A DNA stretch of 64,000 bases from Taudactylus pleione. Lineage: Eukaryota; Chordata; Amphibia; Anura; Myobatrachidae. Under the pieces are notes generated by a model that saw only the letters and a program-made list of their open reading frames with translations, made no database searches and was not told the origin of the DNA. The stretch lies in assembly GCA_031769625.1 (NCBI GenBank), contig JAUIMM010000570.1, forward strand, positions 2,914,001 to 2,978,000, written 5' to 3'. Shown in pieces: positions 20,460 through 31,337 of the stretch (position 1 is the first letter of the stretch; each line of letters starts with the position of its first letter). Made by a program: the position numbers and the translations under genes.

Positions 20460-22076
20460 CAGGGGCTGGCTGGCAACTTTTAGCCTGGGGGGCAAATGCA
20501 TGCAGGCGGCCCTGGCAGAGGAGTAGCGTGTAGCCAGGGTGCCCGAAGAACGTGCGCGCTACGGCGCCCCCCCCCTCAAGTGTTCCAGGGAGGAGGCGGG
20601 TCCATATGGGATTAATGTAAAGTAAAAATAAAGTTTAGGGACAGCCCCGTCGTGGTGCCCATATGCAGTGCCCCCCTGTGCCCCAGGAGAGGACCCCCTT
20701 ATGCAGGCCTCCAGTAGTGCCCCCAGTAGTGATCCCCCTATGCAGTGCCCCTTATACAGTACCCCCAGTAGTGGTCCCCCCTGTGCAGTGACCCTTGTGC
20801 GCCCAGTAGTAAGCCCCTTATATAGTGCCCCCAGTAGTGGTGCCCCCTATGCAATGCTCCTTATATAGTGCCCCCAGTAGCAGTCCTCACCCCATGCAGT
20901 GCCCCCAATAGTGGTAACCCTTATGCAGTGCCCCTTAAATAGTGGCCCCAGTTGTAGTCTCCCCCCTATGCAGTACCCTAGTATTGCCCTTTTTATAGAG
21001 CCCCCAGCAGTGGTCCCTCGATGCAGTGCCCCCAGTGGTAGTGTCCCCTCCCCCTATGTAGTGCCCCTAGTAGTAGTCCCCTCCCCCCTATGCAGTGCCC
21101 CTAGTAGTTGTCCCCTCCCCTTGTAGTGCCCATAGTAGTAGTAGTCCCCCCCTTGTAGTGCCCCAGTAGTAGTCCCCCCTTGTAGTAGTAGTCCCCCCCT
21201 TGTAGTGCCCCCAGTAGTGGTCCCCCCAGTTGTAGTCCCCCGCTTGAAGTGCCACCAGTTATAATCCCCCGTAGTGGTCCCCCTTGTAGTGCCCCCCTGT
21301 AGTGCCCCCAGTAGAGGTCTCCCTCTTGTAGTGCCCCCAGTAGTAGTCCCTCCCTCTTGTGGTGCCCCCAGTAGTGGTTCCCCCTTTGTAGTGCCCCCAG
21401 TAGTAGTCCCTCCCTCTTGTAGTGCCCGCAGTAGTGGTTCCCCATTTGTAGTGCCCCCAGTGGTAGTCCCTCCCTCTTGTAGTGCCCCCAGTAGTGGTTC
21501 ACCCCTTTGTAGTGCCCCCAGTAGTCCCCCCCTTGTAGTGCCCCCAGTAGTAGTAGTCCCCCCCTTGTATTGCCCCCATTAGTAGTAGTCCCCCCCCTTG
21601 CAGTGCCTCCAGTAGTGGTTTCCCCCTTGTGGTGCCCCCAGTAGTGGTTACCCCCCCCCCCCCAGTAAACACACATAGTAAAAAAAAAAACACTTACCTG
21701 AATCCCCGCTCCCGCCATCGCCATCCGCTCCTCCGTCTGTCCTTGCCGGGCCGTTCTGCATTATGGGAGAGACATCATATGACGTTATGACGCCTCTAAC
21801 ATTGCCCACTGCGGGAGCAGGAAGATGGAGCGGCTCCTGCAGTGGGAGCAGCAGCAGCTAATGAGAGTCTGACAGACTCTCATTGACTGCTGATCAAAAC
21901 AAACACACAGCTGTTGGTGCCGGCGGCTGTGTGTTTGTCAAACTCCGTCCGGTCAGCGCTACACACGCGGTGCAGTCTGTGTCACAGACACACAGACTGC
22001 CCGAGGCCCGCGGCCCAAATGACGCTGCGGCCCGGGGGGCACATGGCACCATGCCCCCCGGCCCAGCCCGCCACTG
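20460..22076. mobile_element. hAT element C (GGCTGGCTGG/CAGCCCGCCACTG ends)
   Basis: The element runs from CAGGGGCTGGCTGGCAACTT to GGCCCAGCCCGCCACTG and is flanked by the perfect 8-bp duplication CCCCCTGC (20452-20459 and 22077-22084). The same two end types occur, in the opposite orientation, at 31588-34158. The interior has a minisatellite and a GC-rich part with GAGAGTCTGACAGACTCTC. It is non-autonomous. Confidence 0.9.
20650..21665. repeat. GCCCCCAGTAGTGGTCCCCC-type minisatellite
   Basis: Roughly 28-30 imperfect units built around TAGTGCCCCCAGTAGTAGTC, including a highly regular stretch at 21290-21500 with CCTCTTGTAGTGCCCCCAGT. It accounts for the 207-codon minus-strand and 102-codon plus-strand frames here, which are not genes. 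Confidence 0.92.
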
Positions 22077-22280
22077 CCCCCTGCTCTCCCCACCACTGTC
22101 ATACTATAGTATGGGGACTGTGGAACTATCGGGTGAGAAGTGTAACCAGGAGATATCTGTGATAGCTACTGCATTACAGGAATGATGAATGGCCCTGACC
22201 CTTAATTTTTACAAAAGTAGGGGAACATTTTAATTTCCACCCACTTTTGTAGAAATTAAAGAGATGATGAATAGACCCCA

Positions 22281-23756
22281 TATACTCTATATAACAGATG
22301 TTTTGCACCATGACACTTCAGAAGCATGTTCTGGGTCGCTATATTGGGCTCAATGTTGTACAGACAGTGCCGGCTTATGTTTGCATAAATAAACATTTAA
22401 ATTCAGAGACAGTTTTGTTTTAAATTGTCTTAAAAATACCCAGAGATCAGTTTAATAAGCACAAGGACATAACGGAGGTCATGGTAAATTTCACATTAGA
22501 GGACCCTCACACCCTTTATAAAGCAGGTAAGGAGACTGTACTGTACTTCCAAGAAATTATGCTGGATGAGGGTTTCCAGCATTTGTACATATTTGAGGAA
22601 GAGAAATCAGAGATTGCTATGGATCCAGGTTCGCTGTTAGTACTGTCTAATTTATGGTTTATACTGTACATTATCTTGCATTTCTTAATTCATATCATTG
22701 ATAACGTAGGATAACCTTGTGTATGCACAATAAAAGAGGAGAAACCTCTGTATAAGTAAAATGAGGTTGAAAGGTTTTCTAGAACATCAAGAGTGCAAGA
22801 CATGGACTCTTGTAGAGTCCCACCTATCCAGCTTCCAGCATGTGTAGGTGCAATGGTGGACCATATGTCTTGGTTGGACCAAGGGAAATGTCTCCTTTTT
22901 TGCCATTTGTGGGAAATGAAAAGAACTGTGTATTCTCCAAATTGCTGATTTTTGACGATTTTTGCCAAGGAATATAAAGCAGTATTTTATTGCCTGCAAA
23001 AAACTTAAACTTTAATTTTTTTGCCTACATTTTCCTCTTTACTGAAACAATCACAGTATTACGTTCACCGTTATTTCATGCACCAACAGGGTAGAACCAA
23101 AAAATTCAGAGGTTTGCAGGAACAAAAAATTACAGTTTTGAACTAATTCAGTAAATGTCGCCTCTCCCAAAAAACCATTGTCTTTGCTTGGTGAGGATTT
23201 GACAAAATGTGAATCACTAGTATATATTATAAGTGTAGCATATGAAAATAAAAAAATGTATTATAGTTAAAGCGTCTGCTGTATATTAGTGTCATGTTAA
23301 AGCTTAATAAAAATTCTAATGTAGGATGAGCATCTGAGTCACTCGTGAGAAATTGTCTTTGAAGTTAGAGAGGGAAAGACATGGGCGATGTATTTTAGCT
23401 TAATGTGTAAATCGGAGACAGGGCATGTTCCAAAGTGGGACAGTTCAAAGAGAATAAGACAGTTTCATATTTATTTCACTACCAATTAATTACATTTATG
23501 AACTAATAACTGTCTGATAACTCCGCAGAACCATGTTTCACTTTCCTTTCTTGGTTGGGAATGTTAATAATTACATAGTTACCGAGTGTCCTTAATATCC
23601 AAGGACATTCCCAGGTTTAAGGGCTTATTCCTGGAAATTGTTACCCCTGGACATTTCCATATTTACAATTATATAATAATTTATTATATTCCTTACATAA
23701 AATTATTTTTTTTATTATCTATTAACATTTATCTATTACTATTCTCTGGATTTTAT
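22281..23756. other. No gene recognised
   Basis: A/T-rich sequence. Short frames at 22481-22714 and 22690-22999 show no family motif. No terminal repeats or arrays were seen. Confidence 0.5.
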
Positions 23757-23764
23757 ATATTAAT

Positions 23765-24069
23765 TAGACATGTGTGCCGACCCTCGTATTTTGGTTTTGG
23801 TTTTTGATCCAGATTCATCTTTGTGTATTGGTTTTGGTTTTGCAAAACCACCCTCACATGTTTTGGTTTTGGATCTGTACTTCAAAAAAAAAAAACAGCT
23901 AAAATTACGTAATTTTGTCCTGTTAACCCGAGTTCGGTGTTTAAATGCGAGTTCTGAACCACAGGAAGATCCAAACACCAGAGTGATTCCAAACTCGAAC
24001 TCGGTTCGACTTAGAACCCCTAAATTTGGTTGTTGTTGGTTCTCTAAGAACTGGACCTGCACATTTCTA
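23765..24069. mobile_element. hAT MITE related to the 1-4022 element, copy 2
   Basis: It runs from TAGACATGTGTGC to GCACATTTCTA and is flanked by the perfect 8-bp duplication ATATTAAT (23757-23764 and 24070-24077). The left half carries GGTTTTGCAAAACCACCCTC and GTTTTGGTTTTGGATCTG, as at 1-180. At 305 bp it is non-coding. Confidence 0.9.
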
Positions 24070-24308
24070 ATATTAATATATATTTTATATATTGGTATTT
24101 TATATACAAAAAAATAAATAATAATCACTGTGAAGAATCACAGTCTGGAATAACGAAGATGTGCTTGAAAGTTATTTTAATATTTTGGCAGCAATGCAAA
24201 GGTGTGTGCAGATCAGATTGTTCCTATGTTTTTCCAGGATGAGCTTGAAATTGTGGAATTGTGGCAAATTTTTCACCAGATGAGTGTATTGTGTCCAGTT
24301 GTTGTTGT

Positions 24309-24480
24309 TATAATAATAATAATAATTATTATGATGATTATTATTATTATTATCCTTCAGTTAGAAAGCACTGACACATTACGCAGCACTGTACACAAAT
24401 TACTTAGAAATACGTGAAGCAGAGGCTAAAGATGGCCCTGCTCACATGAGCTTACATTCTAAGAGATGCTATGAATGATG
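24309..24480 (+). repeat. SINE-like dispersed repeat, copy 3
   Basis: (AAT/ATT)n, then GCACTGACACATTACGCAGC and ending GGCCCTGCTCACATGAGCTT plus ACATTCTAAG. It shares motif order with 19795-20110. Confidence 0.55.
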
Positions 24481-25079
24481 GATACATAACATAGAGGAAT
24501 AATAATTGCCACTGCAGGGAAAAGTGTGTGTGACTACATTAACCCACGTTGCTGGCATGGTCACATTGAGATATGACCATGGTCAGATGGGCTTTCACTG
24601 ACATGGTCTCATTCCATGCAACTGTGCCCTCCTCCTCCATCCCCCAGCATTTTAAACAGGAATTTGTTTTGCACATGAGCAGGACTTATGTCCTCCTGCT
24701 GGTCCACCCACCGGCTATGGTATAACAGTCCATGCCAATTTCGTGCCCCAGAATGCCATGCAAACTCCATTCCAGAGAGCAAGCACTGATAACTAATGTC
24801 AACTTCAAGTGTAAAGAAAGGAACCAATGTTCCTCTTTAAGCATTATTTTGATGATATGTGCACTGGGGACTGATGATCAATGCTCTCTTCACTCCGTCC
24901 AACAAGTGTCTGGAAAGAGTGAGTAGAGTGAGTACTGTGGCAGGCCTTCTGGGACTCATTTGAGAGAAAAAATGGCGCCCAGCAGGGAAGGATCCAATAT
25001 AGCACCTGATGCATGCCCAATATTTCTGGTGACGGTGCAGGTGCCATATATCCAGTGTTCTCTACGAATATATGGCACC

Positions 25080-25735
25080 ATATTGTGCACACTGTCATAA
25101 GCAGCCTTAGCAGTACTCACCACGACAGGCAGGCAATTGCAGAGAGCCTCGGGCACAGAAAGAGTGCCTGGTAGCCATCAATGATTATGGTGTTCTGTTC
25201 AGTTTTAGCAGTTGGCCTGGGCTCACCGGCTTCCTTGGTGCCTCACCAAGGCGGCACCCAGGTGCCATTGATGGCTCCACTCCTTTGTGAGGTCATAGGA
25301 GCTCTGTACACAGGTGAGATTTCCATTTGCCTATATCACCCCTGTGTACTGATGTTCCAGGTGGTCTACTTCCTATTTAAGGGAGAACCACCCAGCATTC
25401 GGGGCTAAATTATTATCAGTCCATCTTGCCTTGGTCTCCATGTCTGCACAGTTTTTGTCGTCTGTACCTCGCCTGGAGATATCCAATATCTGTGTACCAA
25501 ACCTTGCTGCTGATCACAAGTTCACCACAATCCTTGTCTGTACCTTGCAAGGAGTTACCTGCTACCCATTTATCAGATCAGCTACTGACTGCAAGCTCCG
25601 GGCTATCATTATCAATAATGCACTTCAGGAAACTTGTCCTGCTGAGAATCTATCCTGCTGCCTACCACGTGACCTCACAGGTTCTGCTAGCTACAGATTG
25701 TGTTTCTTGGGACCGCTCAGGTACAGACCATGAGG
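25080..25735 (+). repeat. Possible LTR of a Gypsy-type element
   Basis: A CTATTTAAGGG box (TATA-like, near 25373) is followed by a long C/T-rich region with CTGTACCTCGCC, CTTGTCTGTACCTTGC and TTCAGGAAACTTGTCCTGC. This composition is typical of the R-U5 part of amphibian Gypsy LTRs and similar to 36015-36780. No duplicate LTR or TG...CA boundary was established. Confidence 0.35.
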
Positions 25736-25897
25736 ATCTAAACCCTGAACGCTCGGTGACAAACAAATCTACATCCCCGTTTATTAGCAAATCAAACAAA
25801 ATAGATGTGTGACAATAGTGAATGTGGAAATATTGTGTACACAAAACAAATGCAACCATGAATTGGATGGGAAGTAGAAATGACATTAAAGGACAAA

Positions 25898-26436
25898 GGG
25901 CCTGATTCACTATGGATCGCTATTCAGCCTATACGAATGCAACGCAGTTGCTAATATCAGCGGGGATATGTAAATGTTTGCATTCGCATTGCGATCACAG
26001 CCTAACATAAGGACACCCACTTCCCCTTACTCACATCCGTATACTTTGGCAACACAACGAAACAATCGGTAACATCGAGTAACATCGGACCCATACGCAC
26101 AGTTAAGGCAGGTCAGACCTTACTCAGGCATTGCTAACTTCAGCGCACGCTATGAGGCCTCTGGCTGCTTATGGTGTCACACTGGATAATTTATGCACGC
26201 CCCTGCAACGGCGTTGGAACACACTGGCATGCCTGCGTTCGGCCAACCACCCCCGTCACCACCCACAAATGGCACTTCATGTCAGCCACTCTGCCATGGG
26301 TCTGCATAGCCTCTGCGATCGCACTCCAGATCGCAGTGGCTAGTTTGCTCGCACGCATTGCAAATGCATGCACAATACGCAAGATTCTACCAATTGCGTG
26401 TGTATAAGCAACTATGTTCCTTGCTGAATGAGGCCC
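25898..26436. mobile_element. 539-bp Harbinger-type MITE
   Basis: The ends GGGCCTGATTCACTATGGAT and TTGCTGAATGAGGCCC are flanked by AAA on both sides (25895-25897 and 26437-26439). The interior shares CCCGTCACCACCCACAAATG-like and GGCATGCCTGCGTTCGG-like words with the 599-bp MITEs. It is non-coding. Confidence 0.8.
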
Positions 26437-27225
26437 AAAGTCCTGGAATCTGGGATTAGACATTGAAAATCTGCCCAATCTGTGGGCAAGTGGGAAGGAC
26501 TCTTCTCAGGACTGGTCAGCATTAGTTCTAGACATCTGGAACTCTTAAAGATGGATCAGTAACATAATATAAATCTTATTGTGCCCTAAGATGGCGCTGG
26601 ATATAAAGTAAGAAATGATATAAAATGTTGCTGCAATACTTAATCCTTTTTGAAGGAAGTCTTAATTGTCTTTATCGCCCACAGTCCTTTTGTATTATTT
26701 CAAATGGTCACAGAGGGCTCCATATGGTACATATGTAAAAAAAACATATAACAAACAATTCTTAACAATATAGAAATAAAATATATCAACTTCGTCTATA
26801 TTTTGCGTACCAGACTCACATAACAAAATGTGAATCTGTGTATATCTAGGTATCTTTATCTTCCTGCTTTATGTGATAACCATGCGTTCTAGTCAAAATA
26901 AGTAATCAACCCAGCATAAAGATGGTACTGCGTACCTTACTCACATTCAGTGTACGCTATCAGTGCCCGTAATGGTTTCTTTTTAGATGTCATTCATTGT
27001 CCCTTCATTTTTCCATCATTCAGCCATACACCCTCATCATGTAAAGAAAAGGGATGATCTATGTAACTGAAGAGCAATTTTTATTACAAGAGACAAAACA
27101 TAAAAAATTTAAGATAAAAGATCACGACCTGATGTGTTGTGATAGTGAAGTCCGGAATCCACTATCGCCTTCAACCAGATTAATATATCTTAATAGTCCA
27201 ATATAGAAACTCTTTCATAGCCAGG

Positions 27226-27284
27226 GTCCCGTAACCAACGCGTTTCGATCCGTTCATTCGGATCTTTTTCAAGGTATATGGGAC
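27226..27284 (-). ncRNA. Hammerhead-like fold in Penelope copy L
   Basis: On the minus strand, stem I is GTCCC...ACC with GGT...GGGAC. The core is TTGAAAA, stem II is GATCCG/CGGATC with an AATGAA loop, then the GAAA box, CGCG and TT. The architecture matches a minimal type I hammerhead. The CUGAUGA half differs from consensus at two positions, so cleavage may be lost. Confidence 0.5.
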
Positions 27285-27900
27285 ACTGTAACAGTGGGTA
27301 CCTTAAGTACCCCTTCCAATCACGTAGTTAATTACCAATTCAATTCCAGATCTCACCATGTATGTATATACAAACTCCTTTACATATACTATAAAAGTAT
27401 TAAAGAATCCAGATTCCCGGCTGTATAAGTCCCTCTCCCTTTTGTCCTCATGCCCGACAGGAACACTTCCGGCAGCCGCATTCTCCGTACACCCACGTGT
27501 CTTGCGGCGCGCACTTCTGACGTCTACCCGGAACTTGATCATATCCTTTAATGCGTCCTAGCGGGTAGGTTTCGAGGGTACAGTCTTGACTTCCAGAATC
27601 ACTGGAAGTGACATCCCGCGTCTATAGCGTGTCTTTCATATACACGGGAAACGGAACTTAAAAATATGTCCAGGAGTGTGGCGTCCATATTGAAGCCCTT
27701 TGAATAAAGGGTCTCCTAAGATAATGATAATAATAGAATAACTATAGAGACATACAGTGTAAAATTGCGAATGCATTAATAAAATATATAATGGAACAAT
27801 ATACTTTTCCAAATCATAATAAACATAAAAAGCATACCTGCCTATTCAATAAAATACAATAAAATACAGTATAATATAAAAGGATAAAAAATACTAAATA

Positions 27901-28394
27901 CTACAAAAACCATTTTATCTCAAAATCTAAATTGAGACCTCCAGGGGCCAGTGTTTTATATTTGTAAATGATTCTCATTTCTTCCTTGGCTATAGTGGTT
28001 ATGTCACTATTGGATCTTATAGACCCTTTAATTAATTTTAACCCAAAGAAGTTTTTTATATCATCAGTAGAACACTGATGGGCAGTTTTAAAATGGGCTG
28101 ACAAGGAATGGGAATCTAGTCCCTTTCTGATATTATGGAGATGCTCTCCTATACGAGTTTTTAGATTCCTCGTCGTCCGTCCTATGTAGAACAAGCCACA
28201 TTTACATTCAACGGCATATATAAGGTTTTTTGAATTGCATGTAATGAAATCGAGGACCTCAAACTTTTGTCCATTGATCATAACTTCCATGAATTTCTTC
28301 TCCTCCCCCGTTTTTTTAACGTTCCTACAGCCTATGCACAGACCGCATCTATAAAAGCCTACTGATTTATTAATAATTTTCTCAGACTTTAGAA
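27901..28394 (-). pseudogene. GIY-YIG endonuclease domain of a Penelope-like element (5' truncated)
   Basis: This is the C-terminal endonuclease of a Penelope-like retroelement, which nicks target DNA to prime reverse transcription. A Cys-rich linker with CGLCIGC comes first, followed by FITCNSKNLIYAVECKCGLF and YIGRTTRNLKTRIGEHLHNI. That gives the paired GIY-YIG tyrosines (LIYA...FYIG), the catalytic-region Arg and the EHL motif. Then comes HSLSAHFKTAHQC and a C-terminal tail ending EIKWFL and a stop at 27901. The reverse transcriptase part is absent because the copy is truncated at 28394. The frame is open to the truncation point, so this copy is fairly young. Clade (Neptune or another GIY-YIG clade) was not determined. 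Confidence 0.88.
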
Positions 28395-28968
28395 GTCAGC
28401 CCATTTTAAAACTGCCCATCAGTGTTCTACTGATGATATAAAAAACTTCTTTGGGTTAAAATTAATTAAAGGGTCTATAAGATCCAGGCCCGCTGAGAGC
28501 TGCGGCGGGCCTGGGTAATAGGGGGCGTGACCTAATCGCGGGAGGCGTGGCCTCGCCCCCTGCCCGAAAAAAAAAAAAAGATATGCAGCGCCGCGAAGCG
28601 GCGCTGTGCGCTGGGGAAGGGGGCGCTCTGAGCCCCCTCAGTCTGGCGCAAAGCCAGGGGGGTGCGATCAGTGTGATCGCTCCCCCCACAGGCTTAGGAG
28701 ACTGCTGTGGCTGCTGCTCAGCAACCACGAGCAGTCTCCACTGCTGTGAGGGAGGGGGAGCGGCGCCGGACCCGGGCCCCCGCCGGGCCCCTCAGGAAGC
28801 CCGGGCCCAGGTAATCTGTACCCGCTCCCCCCCCTCTCGGCGCCCCTGATAAGATCCAATAGTGACATAACCACTATAGCCAAGGAAGAAATGAGAATCA
28901 TTTACAAATATAAAACACTGGCCCCTGGAGGTCTCAATTTAGATTTTGAGATAAAATGGTTTTTGTAG
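28395..28968 (+). pseudogene. GIY-YIG endonuclease fragment split by a hAT element
   Basis: The plus strand encodes only the last part of the endonuclease, from the HFKTAHQC segment to the EIKWFL terminus and a TAG at 28966. A 364-bp hAT element with its 8-bp duplication separates the codons before 28485 from those after 28856. The GIY-YIG core itself is missing. The fragment is a mirror of the tail of copy L and cannot be functional. Confidence 0.85.
28485..28848. mobile_element. GC-rich hAT element inside Penelope copy R
   Basis: It begins CAGGCCCGCTGAGAGCTGC and ends CGGCGCCCCTG, flanked by a perfect 8-bp duplication ATAAGATC (28477-28484 and 28849-28856). It is 364 bp, very GC-rich, with an internal A-run. 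It carries no transposase. Copy L lacks it at the matching site, so it came after the two copies arose. Confidence 0.9.
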
Positions 28969-29584
28969 TATTTAGTATTTTTTATCCTTTTATATTATAC
29001 TGTATTTTATTGTATTTTATTGAATAGGCAGGTATGCTTTTTATGTTTAATATGATTTGGAAAAGTATATTGTTCCATTATATATTTTATTAATGCATTC
29101 GCAATTTTACACTGTATGTCTCTATAGTTATTCTATTATTATCATTATCTTAGGAGACCCTTTATTCAAAGGGCTTCAATATGGACGCCACACTCCTGGA
29201 CATATTTTTATGTTCCGTTTCCCGTGTATATGAAAGACACGCTATAGACGCGGGATGTCACTTCCGGCGATTCCGGAAGTCAAGACTGTACCCTCGAAAC
29301 CTACCCGCTAGGACGCATTAAAGGATATGATCAAGTTCCGGGTAGACGTCAGAAGTGCGCGCCGCAAGACACGTGGGTGTACGGAGAATGCGGCTGCCGG
29401 AAGTGTTCCTGTCGGGCAGGAGGACAAAAGGGAGAGGGACTTATACAGCCGGGAATCTGGATTCTTTAATACTTTTATAGTATATGTAAAGGAGTTTGTA
29501 TATACATACATGGTGAGATCTGGAATTTAATTGGTAATTAACTACGTGATTGGAAGGGGTACTTAAGGTACCCACTGTTACAGT

Positions 29585-29643
29585 GTCCCATATACCTTGA
29601 AAAAGATCCGAATGAACGGATCGAAACGCGTTGGTTACGGGAC
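29585..29643 (+). ncRNA. Hammerhead-like fold in Penelope copy R
   Basis: Same structure as 27226-27284, on the plus strand: stem I GTCCC...ACC/GGT...GGGAC, core TTGAAAA, stem II GATCCG-AATGAA-CGGATC, GAAA, CGCG, TT. Preservation of both flanking stems in both copies supports a structured RNA. Core deviations make catalysis uncertain. Confidence 0.5.
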
Positions 29644-30345
29644 CATGGCTATGAAAGAGTTTCTATATTGGACTATTAAGATATATTAATCTGGTTGAAG
29701 GCGATAGTGGATTCCGGACTTCACTATCACAACACATCAGGTCGTGATCTTTTATCTTAAATTTTTTATGTTTTGTCTCTTGTAATAAAAATTGCTCTTC
29801 AGTTACATAGATCATCCCTTTTCTTTACATGATGAGGGTGTATGGCTGAATGATGGAAAAATGAAGGGACAATGAATGACATCTAAAAAGAAACCATTAC
29901 GGGCACTGATAGCGTACACTGAATGTGAGTAAGGTACGCAGTACCATCTTTATGCTGGGTTGATTACTTATTTTGACTAGAACGCATGGTTATCACATAA
30001 AGCAGGAAGATAAAGATACCTAGATATACACAGATTCACACTTTGTTATGTGAGTCTGGTACGCAAAATATAGACGAAGTTGATATATTTTATTTCTATA
30101 TTGTTAAGAATTGTTTGTTATATGTTTTTTTTTACATATGTACCATATGGAGCCCTCTGTGACCATTTGAAATAATACAAAAGGACTGTGGGCGATAAAG
30201 ACAATTAAGACTTCCTTCAAAAAGGATTAAGTATTGCTTCAACATTTTGTACCATTTCTTACTTTATATCCAGCGCCATCTTAGGGCACAATAAGATTTA
30301 TATTGTACTGTATTTTCTGAGTTTAGTGAGACTCTCGTTTTGTGC

Positions 30346-30645
30346 CTATAGGGGCTGCAGGTGTTGCGCACCATATACGTGGCCTTTTTTCCTTTTTTTT
30401 GGAGCAGTAACATAGTCTCTGTCCATGATAATTGGCTCTCTTGCAAATTTGGCATGTGGTGTGATAAATGAGACTGTGGGTTCAAGCACTCCTAAAAATT
30501 GTTTAACAATCTGTTCATATAAAGTGCTATTAGCTTCTACAACATACCTGCTGGGTCTGTTGGAATATCCTTGCACCACATCTAACATGTCAAATCCCGT
30601 AGGAGTTTGGATGAGCACAGTTTGCCCTGGGAATAAGTGACTCAA
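30346..30645 (-). pseudogene. Gypsy integrase C-terminal fragment
   Basis: The minus-strand peptide has LFPGQTVLIQTPTGFDMLDV followed by VQGYSNRPSRYVVEANSTLY and a basic KKRKKG tail. This is like the C-terminal domain of vertebrate Gypsy integrases ('PGD.V.V......W....V......PRSY.VE...G...RRN'). That domain binds DNA beside the integrase core. It is open for 99 codons, but upstream integrase sequence is broken. It lies next to the end of Penelope copy R, so the two insertions share a boundary near 30310. Confidence 0.65.
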
Positions 30646-30649
30646 CAGG

Positions 30650-31335
30650 TTGGGTGATCTGTCATAACTAGCCTTGTGCCGTCATCTGGAATTTGTCAAA
30701 ACATCTGGTATGTTGCACTCTGCTTGAGTCAGTAGTTTGCACCTGGAAATGGGTAAAACAGTACGAGAATTTCTAGAAAGGAGATGCTGGGCAGGATAGG
30801 GAAGGCCATCCTTTGGTGGTGTACCTCAAATTTAAGAGTGCCAGGAACAAATCTGAACCATATCTAAAACAATTTTTCAGTCAACCTCCCTTTTAGAAAG
30901 TCCATTTGACTCTGGATATCAATGGCTACTGGTCTTGTGAGTAATATCCCAATGAGATGTCAAATATTTTAACTCAGTCATCATGAACTACACGGCGTGG
31001 TCTGCGAAGAGTAGTAACAATCTTCTGTGCACTTAGAAGTGTCTTTTTAGCTACAACAATGGACCATGGAATATCACAACTTCATGCAGGGTGAGAGTTT
31101 CCTTGGCAAGATGGTCATGGAGAGCATTGCATGGAGCACAAACAGCCCTGAAATGTCGCATGACATAGAAGGCCAGAACAGAACCCTGCACTTGGTAGCT
31201 TTACACCTCGGTTGCCTTGGAATAGAAACTCTGGAGGGCAGGGAGGATAATGTAATGTTGACCCCTTATAAGGATACCATCAGACAAGATGAGCATAGCA
31301 CATATAACAAAATAGGAACACAAGTCGTGAGGTCA
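30650..31335 (-). pseudogene. Gypsy integrase N-terminal and core remnant
   Basis: On the minus strand near 31260-31050 a broken frame reads KATKCRVLFWPSMSCDIS, like the H2C2 region of Gypsy integrases ('K.RAR.V.FWPGM..DI'), followed by a diverged Cys/His stretch. Stops and frame changes are frequent, and the DDE residues could not be traced. It lies between the RNase H fragment and the C-terminal fragment, as expected. Confidence 0.55.
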
Positions 31336-31337
31336 AT

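Larger units (their letters stand above)
20209..22280. mobile_element. Outer MITE (GGCCTATTCATCAT ends) carrying a nested hAT
   Basis: The left GAGGCCTATTCATCATTAC and the right GATGATGAATAGACCCC form approximate inverted repeats. Without the nested hAT at 20460-22076 the element would be about 450 bp. A second ATGATGAATGGCCCT end near 22182 leaves the exact right boundary uncertain. Confidence 0.5.
26560..28394 (-). mobile_element. Penelope-like element, 5'-truncated copy L
   Basis: On the minus strand this copy holds a GIY-YIG endonuclease domain (28394-27901), then about 1.3 kb of non-coding 3' sequence with a hammerhead-like fold at 27284-27226. It is joined head to head with a plus-strand copy that begins at 28395. 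Compared with the right copy it is about 300 bp longer at its 5' end. Confidence 0.85.
28395..30310 (+). mobile_element. Penelope-like element, 5'-truncated copy R
   Basis: The plus-strand copy begins inside the GIY-YIG domain (GTCAGCCCATTTTAAAACTG at 28395) and continues through the same 3' non-coding sequence as copy L to about 30310. With the hAT insertion at 28485-28848 excluded, it is about 1.54 kb and nearly identical to copy L. Its 3' end abuts the Gypsy integrase remnant. Confidence 0.85.

Noticed and set aside
21101..21724. 207-codon minus-strand frame rich in Gly, Thr and His
   Set aside because: It is the complement of the CCCCAGTAGTGG minisatellite inside hAT element C.
28547..28901. 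GC-rich frames suggesting a CpG-island promoter or first exon
   Set aside because: The segment is a 364-bp hAT element with a perfect 8-bp duplication, inserted in a Penelope copy.
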